The translations under genes were made by a program, and so were the position numbers. Below are positions 57,908 to 64,000 of a DNA stretch of 64,000 nucleotides, one piece after another (the stretch's first letter is position 1; every line of letters starts with the position of its first letter). Under the pieces are notes generated by a model. The model saw nothing but the letters and a program-made list of their open reading frames with translations. It was not told the DNA's origin and made no database searches. The stretch spans positions 22,046 to 86,045 of the forward strand of contig JAFWAX010000075.1 in NCBI GenBank assembly GCA_017507385.1, read 5' to 3'. Origin of the DNA: Bacteroidaceae bacterium (lineage in GTDB: Bacteria > Bacteroidota > Bacteroidia > Bacteroidales > Bacteroidaceae).

Positions 57908-57978
57908 AAAACGTACCCGAGGGGTACGGCAAGTCGCACCCCTCGGGTACGACGCATCGGAGTCCTCGAGTACGCTAA
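57908..57978. repeat. Triple-palindrome element D2 within the arabinose gene cluster
   Basis: ACCCGAGGGGT (57915-57925), ACCCCTCGGGT (57938-57948) and a diverged AGTCCTCGAGT (57961-57971), centres 23 bp apart. Arms CGTAC and GTACG are symmetrical about 57943. It sits between araD and araA, probably inside one transcript. Confidence 0.9.
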
Positions 57979-58048
57979 AACAGAAAATAAGGCCAACTCA
58001 TAAAAAGAAACAAATAAACGAATTATAAAACTCTAAAAAATTATCATT

Positions 58049-59584
58049 ATGGCATTTGAAAATTTGGAACTATGGTGGGTAACTGGTGCACAGTTGCTCT
58101 ATGGTGGCGAAACAGTTAAAATCGTAGATGGTCACTCAAAGGAAATGGTAGATGGCCTCAATAATAGCGGCATCATTCCTATCAAGGTAGTTTATAAGGG
58201 CACAGCCAACTCTTCAAAGGAGGTTGAAGCTGTGATGAAGGCAGCTAACAATGACGAGAAGTGCGCAGGTATCATCACTTGGATGCACACATTCTCTCCT
58301 GCAAAGATGTGGATTAAGGGCCTTCAGGCACTTCAGAAGCCACTCCTCCACTTCCACACTCAGTACAATGCTGAGATTCCATGGAGTGAGATTGACATGG
58401 ACTTCATGAACCTCAACCAGTCAGCTCATGGCGACATCGAGTTTGGTCACATCTGCACTCGCATGCGTGTTCCACGCAAAGTTGTTTGTGGCTACTGGAA
58501 GGACGAGGCTGCACAGCAGCAGATTGCAGTTTGGGCACGTGTTGCTGCAGGTGTTGCTGACGCAAAGAATGTACGTTGCTTGATGTTCGGTATGAACATG
58601 AACAACGTTGCTGTAACAGACGGCGACCGTGTAGAATTTGAGCAGCGCATGGGTTACCACGTTGACTACTACCCTGTTTCTTCTCTCATGGACTACTTCA
58701 AGAAAGTGACTGATGCTGAGGCAGACGCACTCGTTGAAGAATACAAGCAGCTCTACACTATCAAGATTGACGAGAGTGGCGAAGAAGTTTACTGGCAGAA
58801 GGTAAAGAACGCAGCAAAGGCAGAAATCGCTCTCCGTCGCGTTCTGAAGGACGAAGGCGCAACAGCTTTCACAACCAACTTCGACGACCTTGGCGATGCA
58901 GACATCAACGATCCAAACTTCTGTGGCTTCGACCAGATTCCAGGTCTCGCTTCACAGCGCCTCATGGCTGAAGGTTACGGATTTGGTGCAGAAGGTGACT
59001 GGAAGACAGCTTGCCTCTGCCGCACACTCTGGGTTATCCAGCAAGGCATGCCAATCGGTTGCTCATTCCTCGAGGACTACACCCTCAACTTTGCAGGCGA
59101 CCGTTCTTCTTGCCTCCAGAGCCACATGCTCGAGGTTTGTCCGCTCATCGCTGTTGACAAGCCAACTCTCGAGGTTCACTTCCTCGGCATTGGTATCCGC
59201 AAGCAGCAGACAGCTCGTCTCGTGTTCACTTCTAAGGTAGGACGTGGCATCAAGGCGACAGTTGTTGACCTTGGCAACCGTTTCCGTCTCATCTCTCAGG
59301 AGGTTGAGTGCATCGAGCCAAAGCCAATGCCAAACCTTCCTGTTGCTTCAGCTCTCTGGGTACCACAACCAAGCTTCGAAATCGGTGCTGGCGCATGGAT
59401 TCTCGCAGGAGGTACTCACCACAGTGCATTCTCTTACGACATCACAGAAGAGTACTGGGAAGACTTCGCAGAGATAGTTGGCATCGAATATGTGAAGATT
59501 AACAAGAACACCACTATCAGCGAGTTCAAGCACGACCTCCAAATGAATGAGGTGTACTACATGTTGAATAAAGCTTTGAAGTAA
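58049..59584 (+). CDS. araA: L-arabinose isomerase
   Basis: Isomerises L-arabinose to L-ribulose; cytosolic Mn2+-dependent enzyme. The 511 residues fit the family (about 500). Recognisable parts are MAFENLELWWVTGAQLLYGG, MHTFSPAKMWIKGLQALQKP, NQSAHGDIEFGHI (active-site region) and AGGTHHSAFSYDI near the C-terminus. The kinase gene starts 1 bp after its stop codon. Codon choice is strongly biased (CTC, GCA, AAG), as in the following genes, which suggests high expression. Confidence 0.97.
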   Translation: MAFENLELWWVTGAQLLYGGETVKIVDGHSKEMVDGLNNSGIIPIKVVYKGTANSSKEVEAVMKAANNDEKCAGIITWMHTFSPAKMWIKGLQALQKPLLHFHTQYNAEIPWSEIDMDFMNLNQSAHGDIEFGHICTRMRVPRKVVCGYWKDEAAQQQIAVWARVAAGVADAKNVRCLMFGMNMNNVAVTDGDRVEFEQRMGYHVDYYPVSSLMDYFKKVTDAEADALVEEYKQLYTIKIDESGEEVYWQKVKNAAKAEIALRRVLKDEGATAFTTNFDDLGDADINDPNFCGFDQIPGLASQRLMAEGYGFGAEGDWKTACLCRTLWVIQQGMPIGCSFLEDYTLNFAGDRSSCLQSHMLEVCPLIAVDKPTLEVHFLGIGIRKQQTARLVFTSKVGRGIKATVVDLGNRFRLISQEVECIEPKPMPNLPVASALWVPQPSFEIGAGAWILAGGTHHSAFSYDITEEYWEDFAEIVGIEYVKINKNTTISEFKHDLQMNEVYYMLNKALK

Positions 59585-59585
59585 T

Positions 59586-61175
59586 ATGACACCAAAACAA
59601 ACAATAGAAGCTGGTAAAGCCATTCTCGGTATCGAGTTTGGCTCTACCCGCATCAAGGCAGTTCTCATCGACCAGGAGAACAATCCCATCGCTCAAGGCA
59701 GCCACACATGGGAAAACCAGCTTGTGGATGGTCTTTGGACTTACAGCACAGAAGCTATCTGGTACGGTCTTCAAGATTGCTATGCTCAACTCCGCAAGAA
59801 TGTGATTGAGCAGTATGAAGTTGAAATCGAGACACTTGCAGCTATCGGCATCAGCGCCATGATGCACGGCTATATGCCATTCAAGGGCAACGACATTCTT
59901 GTTCCTTTCCGCACCTGGCGCAACACCAACACAGGCAAGGCAGCAGCTGAGCTCTCCGAGCTGTTCAACTACAACATTCCGCTCCGCTGGAGCATTTCTC
60001 ACCTCTACGAAGCTATCCTCGACAACGAGGAGCACGTGAAGGACATCGATTTCCTCACCACTCTCGCCGGCTACATCCATTGGCAGATTACCGGCCAGAA
60101 AGTACTCGGCGTTGGCGACGCATCAGGCATGATTCCTGTTGACCCCAAGACCAAGACTTACGATGCTGCAATGGTGGAGAAATTCGACAAGCTCATCGAG
60201 CCAAGAGGTTTCGATTGGAAGCTGCTCGACATTCTTCCAAAGTCACTCAACGCAGGCGAAAACGCAGGCTTCCTCACCCCTGAAGGCGCACAGCGTCTCG
60301 ACGTGTCTGGACACCTGAAGGCAGGCATCCCTGTATGTCCTCCAGAAGGCGACGCTGGCACAGGCATGGTGGCAACCAACGCTGTGAAGCAGCGCACAGG
60401 CAACGTGTCTGCCGGCACATCATCATTCTCCATGATTGTGCTCGAGAAGGAGCTTTCAAAGCCATACGAGATGATTGACATGGTGACAACACCTGACGGA
60501 AGCCTCGTGGCGATGGTGCATTGCAACAACTGCACTTCCGACATCAACGCTTGGGTGAAGATTTTCAAGGAGTTCCAGGAGCTGATGGGCATGCCAGTCG
60601 ATATGAACCAGCTGTATGTCAACCTCTTCAACGCAGCTGCAACAGGCAGCCCTGACTGCGGAGGCGTGCTGTCATACAACTACGTGTCGGGCGAACCTGT
60701 AACAGGCCTTGCCGACGGACGTCCGCTGTTTGTGCGTTCAGCCAACGACAAGTTCAATCTTGCCAACTTCATGCGCGCACACCTCTATGGCGCAATTGGC
60801 GTTCTCAAGATTGGCAACGACATCCTTCTGAAAGAGGAGAAAGTGCAGGTTGACCGCATAACAGGCCATGGCGGCTACTTCACCACAAAGGGCGTTGGGC
60901 AGAAGATGCTGGCAGCAGCTCTCAACTCCCCTATTTCTGTGATGGAGACAGCTGGCGAAGGCGGCGCATGGGGCATTGCTCTCCTTGCTGCATACGTTGT
61001 CAACAACGACAAGAAGCTCTCTCTTGCCGACTACCTCGACCAGGTGGTTTTTGCAGGCAACGCTGGCGAAGAAATCAAGCCTACTCCAGAAGACGTTGCT
61101 GGTTTCAACACATACATCGAAAACTACAAGAAAGGTCTGGCTATCGAGCAGGCAGCTGTAGATAACAAGAAATAA
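59586..61175 (+). CDS. FGGY-family pentulose kinase, probable L-ribulokinase
   Basis: ATP-dependent sugar kinase of the FGGY family, 529 residues, cytosolic. LGIEFGSTRIKAVLID (about 14-29) is the phosphate-1 loop and the GNVSAGTSSFSM and GAWGIALLAAYV stretches are the second and third nucleotide-binding parts. RITGHGGYFTTKGVGQKMLA is a conserved C-terminal segment. Flanked by araA and tkt, its role is L-ribulose to L-ribulose-5-phosphate (inference from context), although it is not a close AraB relative by eye. The operon has no other kinase for that step. Confidence 0.85.
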   Translation: MTPKQTIEAGKAILGIEFGSTRIKAVLIDQENNPIAQGSHTWENQLVDGLWTYSTEAIWYGLQDCYAQLRKNVIEQYEVEIETLAAIGISAMMHGYMPFKGNDILVPFRTWRNTNTGKAAAELSELFNYNIPLRWSISHLYEAILDNEEHVKDIDFLTTLAGYIHWQITGQKVLGVGDASGMIPVDPKTKTYDAAMVEKFDKLIEPRGFDWKLLDILPKSLNAGENAGFLTPEGAQRLDVSGHLKAGIPVCPPEGDAGTGMVATNAVKQRTGNVSAGTSSFSMIVLEKELSKPYEMIDMVTTPDGSLVAMVHCNNCTSDINAWVKIFKEFQELMGMPVDMNQLYVNLFNAAATGSPDCGGVLSYNYVSGEPVTGLADGRPLFVRSANDKFNLANFMRAHLYGAIGVLKIGNDILLKEEKVQVDRITGHGGYFTTKGVGQKMLAAALNSPISVMETAGEGGAWGIALLAAYVVNNDKKLSLADYLDQVVFAGNAGEEIKPTPEDVAGFNTYIENYKKGLAIEQAAVDNKK

Positions 61176-61180
61176 CATTA

Positions 61181-61276
61181 ATAATTGGGAATTAGAAATG
61201 AGGAATCAAGAATGGACACCCATCTGTTCAGCAAGCAATTCCTCACTCCTAATTCCTCATTCCTAATTAAACAAAT
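61181..61276. repeat. AT-rich heptamer-type inverted repeat between the kinase gene and tkt
   Basis: The right arm is built of near-7-bp steps (CCTCACT, CCTAATT, CCTCATT, CCTAATT, from about 61244), and the left arm carries their rough complement (GGGAATTAGAAATGAGGAAT, 61191-61210). Arms are imperfect and about 30 bp apart. In RNA it could form a long hairpin between two genes of one operon. Confidence 0.6.
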
Positions 61277-61280
61277 TTTT

Positions 61281-63302
61281 ATGGCAAATTCAATTCAAGT
61301 ATTAAATCACGCTGCGGACAACATCCGCATCTTGGCTGCAGCATCTGTTGAAAAAGCAAAATCTGGTCACCCAGGTGGTGCAATGGGCGGTGCAGACTTC
61401 ATTAATGTATTGTACTCTGAATACCTCAAATACGACCCAAAGAATCCTGAATGGGTAGGTCGCGACCGTTTCTATCTCGACCCAGGTCACATGGCTCCAA
61501 TGCTCTACTCTCAGCTTTGCCTCACAGGCAAATTCTCTCTCGAAGAGCTGGCACAGCTTCGCCAGTGGGGCTCTCCAACTACTGGCCACCCAGAATTTGA
61601 GATTGCTCGCGGTGTAGAGAACACTTCTGGCCCTCTCGGACAGGGACACGTGTTTGCTGTAGGTGCAGCTATCGCTGCCAAGTTCTTGGCTGCCCACACA
61701 GGCAACCCAACTTTCGCCAAGGAAACCATCTATGCTTACATCTCTGACGGCGGCATTCAGGAAGAGATTTCTCAGGGCGGCGCACGCATCGCTGCCACTC
61801 TCGGCCTTGACAACCTCATCATGTTCTATGACTCTAACGACATTCAGCTTTCTACTGAGACTAAGGAAGTTATGACAGAAGATACTGCTGCAAAGTATCG
61901 TGCTCTCGGATGGGAAGTTATAGAAATCGTGGGCAACGACGCTGCACAGATTCGCACAGCTCTTGATGCTGCACAGAAGGTGGAAGGCAAGCCAACCCTC
62001 ATCATCGGCAAGTGCATCATGGGCAAGGGCGCGCTCAAGGCAGACGGCTCTTCTTACGAGGCAAACTGCAAGACTCACGGCGCTCCTCTTGGCGGCGACG
62101 CTTTCATCAACACAATCAAGAATCTTGGCGGCGATCCAGAGAATCCATTCCAGATTTTCGACGATGTCAAGGAGCTCTATGCCAACCGCGCAAAGGAACT
62201 CGAGGCAATCTGCGCAGAGCGTTATGCTGAAGAGCAGGCGTGGGCAGCAGCCAATCCAGAAAAGGCAGCAGCACAGGCAGAATGGTTCAGCGGCAAGGCT
62301 CCTGAGATTGACTGGAGCAAGTGCGTGCAGAAAGACAACGACGCAACCCGTTCGGCTTCAGCAGCATGTCTCTCTGTGCTCGCTCAGCAGGTGCCAAACA
62401 TGATTTGCGCATCAGCCGACCTCTCCAACTCGGACAAGACAGACGGCTTCCTCAACAAGACAAAGGCATTCACAGCTGGCGACTTCTCAGGCGCATTCTT
62501 CCAGGCAGGTGTGGCAGAGCTCACCATGGCTTGCTGCTGCATCGGTATGGCGCTCCACGGAGGCGTTATCCCAGCATGCGGCACATTCTTTGTATTCTCT
62601 GACTACATGAAGCCAGCCGTGCGCATGGCAGCCCTCATGGAGCTTCCTGTGAAGTTCATCTGGACACACGACGCATTCCGCGTGGGCGAAGACGGTCCTA
62701 CTCATGAGCCAGTTGAGCAGGAAGCTCAGATTCGTCTCATGGAGAAGCTGAAGAACCACTCAGGCAAGCCATCTGTGCTCGTACTCCGTCCTGCCGACGC
62801 TCAGGAGACAACCGCTGCATGGGCACTTGCCATGGAGAACATGGCCACTCCATCAGCCCTCATCCTCTCTCGCCAAAACATCAACAACCTCCCAGCCGGC
62901 AACGACTACAGCCAGGCTGCCAAGGGAGGCTACATCGTAGCAGGCTCAGACGAGAATCCAGACGTTATCCTCGTGGCTACAGGTTCTGAAGTTTCAACTC
63001 TCGTTGCAGGCGCAGAACTCCTCCGCAAGGACGGCAAGAAGGTTCGCATCGTCAGCGTTCCATCTGAAGGACTCTTCCGCCAGCAGCCAAAGGAATACCA
63101 GCAGAGCGTTCTCCCACAGGGAGTCAAGAAGTTCGGTCTCACAGCAGGTCTTCCAGTCAACCTCCTCGGCCTCGTTCCTGAAGCAGAAGGCACAATCTGG
63201 GGTCTCGAGTCATTCGGCTTCTCAGCGCCTTACAAGGTGCTCGACGAAAAGCTCGGCTACACAGCAGAAAACGTATACGCACAAGTAAACAAGCTCTTCT
63301 AA
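61281..63302 (+). CDS. tkt: Transketolase
   Basis: Thiamine-diphosphate enzyme of the pentose phosphate pathway; uses xylulose-5-phosphate from the arabinose route. The frame is open from 61185, but ATG at 61281 (MANSIQVLNHAADNIRIL) gives the family N-terminus; the upstream codons lie in an AT-rich heptamer repeat. The 673 residues have KSGHPGGAMG, the ThDP loop YAYISDGGIQEEISQGGARI (family G-D-G; here S-D-G), FFVFSDYMKPAVRMAALMEL and FIWTHDAFRVGEDGPTHEPV. The start of rpiB overlaps its stop by 1 bp (TAATG). Confidence 0.95.
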   Translation: MANSIQVLNHAADNIRILAAASVEKAKSGHPGGAMGGADFINVLYSEYLKYDPKNPEWVGRDRFYLDPGHMAPMLYSQLCLTGKFSLEELAQLRQWGSPTTGHPEFEIARGVENTSGPLGQGHVFAVGAAIAAKFLAAHTGNPTFAKETIYAYISDGGIQEEISQGGARIAATLGLDNLIMFYDSNDIQLSTETKEVMTEDTAAKYRALGWEVIEIVGNDAAQIRTALDAAQKVEGKPTLIIGKCIMGKGALKADGSSYEANCKTHGAPLGGDAFINTIKNLGGDPENPFQIFDDVKELYANRAKELEAICAERYAEEQAWAAANPEKAAAQAEWFSGKAPEIDWSKCVQKDNDATRSASAACLSVLAQQVPNMICASADLSNSDKTDGFLNKTKAFTAGDFSGAFFQAGVAELTMACCCIGMALHGGVIPACGTFFVFSDYMKPAVRMAALMELPVKFIWTHDAFRVGEDGPTHEPVEQEAQIRLMEKLKNHSGKPSVLVLRPADAQETTAAWALAMENMATPSALILSRQNINNLPAGNDYSQAAKGGYIVAGSDENPDVILVATGSEVSTLVAGAELLRKDGKKVRIVSVPSEGLFRQQPKEYQQSVLPQGVKKFGLTAGLPVNLLGLVPEAEGTIWGLESFGFSAPYKVLDEKLGYTAENVYAQVNKLF

Positions 63303-63736
63303 TGATTCCCATTGGTATAGCATCCGATCATGCCGCATTTCCTCTCAAGCAGTTCGTCAAGGGCTACTTGGAGGAAAAAGGCATTGAATACAAGGACTAT
63401 GGCGCCTACACAGAAGAATCCTGCAACTACGCCACCTATGGCCACGCACTGGCCGAAGGCATCGAAGCAGGCGAAGTGGAGCGCGGCATCGCCATGTGCG
63501 GCTCAGGCGAAGGCATCTCCATGACGCTCAACAAGCACCAGCAGATACGCGCAGGACTTGTTTGGCAGCCAGAGATAGCCCACCTCATCCGCGAGCACAA
63601 CAACGCCAACGTCATCGTCCTCCCTGGCCGCTTCATCACAGAAGAGGTGTGCCGCCAGTGCCTTGACGAGTTCTTCGGCACAGAGTTCGCAGGCGGACGC
63701 CACCAGCAGCGCATAGAAGACATTCCTTGCAAGTAA
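63302..63736 (+). CDS. rpiB: Ribose-5-phosphate isomerase B
   Basis: Interconverts ribose-5-phosphate and ribulose-5-phosphate; cytosolic RpiB/LacAB family. The 144 residues carry IGIASDHAAFPLKQ at the N-terminus, Cys66 as catalytic base in AMCGSGEGISM (family C-G-T-G-x-G), and NVIVLPGRFITEE. The start codon shares one base with the tkt stop, indicating coupled translation. Last gene of the arabinose/pentose operon, followed by a rho-independent terminator. Confidence 0.96.
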   Translation: MIPIGIASDHAAFPLKQFVKGYLEEKGIEYKDYGAYTEESCNYATYGHALAEGIEAGEVERGIAMCGSGEGISMTLNKHQQIRAGLVWQPEIAHLIREHNNANVIVLPGRFITEEVCRQCLDEFFGTEFAGGRHQQRIEDIPCK

Positions 63737-63767
63737 CACGCTTTTTCATATATAAAAGACCTCTTTC

Positions 63768-63806
63768 AAGCAGAGCCACCACCCTACGGCTCTGCTTCTT
63801 TTTTAT
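63768..63806 (+). terminator. Terminator of the arabinose/pentose operon
   Basis: AAGCAGAGCC (63768-63777) and GGCTCTGCTT (63788-63797) form a 10-bp stem followed by CTTTTTTAT, 31 bp after the rpiB stop. Confidence 0.9.
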
Positions 63807-63832
63807 ACCCTTCAGCATCCCCCTCACGGCAA

Positions 63833-63927
63833 TGCAGACACCCCAAGCTGCAGCAGCCAGCGGTAGTGTTTCCTTTAGTGTGTCTAGAGTAGTTGCTCCA
63901 AGCCTGTAAACTTTGGATGTGTCTGCA
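63833..63927. repeat. Imperfect inverted repeat near the right edge
   Basis: TGCAGACACCCCAA (63833-63846) and TTGGATGTGTCTGCA (63913-63927) share a 9-bp perfect arm TGCAGACAC plus CCAA. A minus-strand TAACTTTG-like box (63926-63933) overlaps the right arm. No reading frame between them; the context continues beyond the window. Confidence 0.3.
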
Positions 63928-64000
63928 AAGTTAGTTAATAAAATTTATTGTTGGCATAATATCTCTTTGTTTTCTGTATTATTGTTCTTGTCATATCTCA

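Overview
The window is chromosomal DNA of a Bacteroidales bacterium, most likely a Prevotella-like gut or oral anaerobe. Pointers are the TAnnTTTG-type -7 promoter boxes, the V-type ATPase operon with a DUF2764 gene, Na+-NQR, a FeoA-FeoB fusion with a small Cys-rich partner, the long Bacteroidetes form of SecA, Lnb-type DUF4105 protein and the Nudix-type arabinose regulator. No rRNA, tRNA, complete insertion sequence, prophage or CRISPR was found. Taxonomy is inferred from gene content only.

Layout. 1-3.8 kb: pgk (cut by the window edge), panB and a TonB-dependent receptor, all minus. 4.4-12.1 kb: a minus-strand V-type ATPase operon, transcribed E, DUF2764, A, B, D, I, K; the B gene carries an in-frame TAA. 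12.6-22 kb: an M15 peptidase, dapA, a TPR protein, glnS, a beta-helix lipoprotein and dnaB. 22.4-28.3 kb: the complete nqrABCDEF operon. 28.6-34.8 kb: a DUF4105/Lnb-like membrane protein, a phosphatase-fold protein lacking the active-site residues, and secA. 35.3-38.6 kb: GDP-fucose synthesis (gmd, fcl) and a hemerythrin-LuxR regulator, divergent from feoAB and its Cys-rich partner (38.8-41.3 kb). 41.4-47.8 kb: an HU-like protein, divergent uxaB/uxaC, trmN6, an HD hydrolase and folC. 47.9-63.7 kb: a sugar block with galM, galK, a secreted galM-like lipoprotein, two Na+/solute symporters, the Nudix regulator AraR, araD, araA, an FGGY pentulose kinase, tkt and rpiB. Together these take L-arabinose to xylulose-5-phosphate and into the pentose phosphate pathway, with galactose entry alongside.

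Sodium theme. Na+-NQR, a V-ATPase proteolipid with residues resembling the known Na+ site, and two SSS-family symporters suggest a cell that exports Na+ by respiration and spends the gradient on sugar uptake (inference).

Most unusual feature. The intergenic regions carry four sequence families of small palindromes that all share one geometry: palindromic units whose centres lie exactly 23 bp apart. Three families (A, core GTGTGGGGCACAC; C, core AATATT; D, core ACCCGAGGGGT) form about 70-bp tripartite elements, in which unit 1 is the reverse complement of unit 3 and the symmetry axis falls on the centre of unit 2. The fourth (B, core CGTAATTACG) forms 2- to 3-unit arrays, mostly direct. There are eight tripartite elements, five B arrays and one orphan D unit, all outside genes, in divergent, convergent and co-directional gaps, and often with a B array close to the right of another element. 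I do not recognise this as a described system.

Gaps over 300 bp: 3836-4369 (elements C1 and B1, terminator), 12060-12638 (A1, B2, promoters), 17873-18299 (candidate small RNA), 19728-20228 (D1, dnaB terminator), 21777-22453 (promoters, B3, hairpins), 28270-28643 (terminator, A2, promoter), 34838-35294 (terminators, C2, B4), 50255-51080 (terminator, A4, D unit, B5, palindromic operator candidate).
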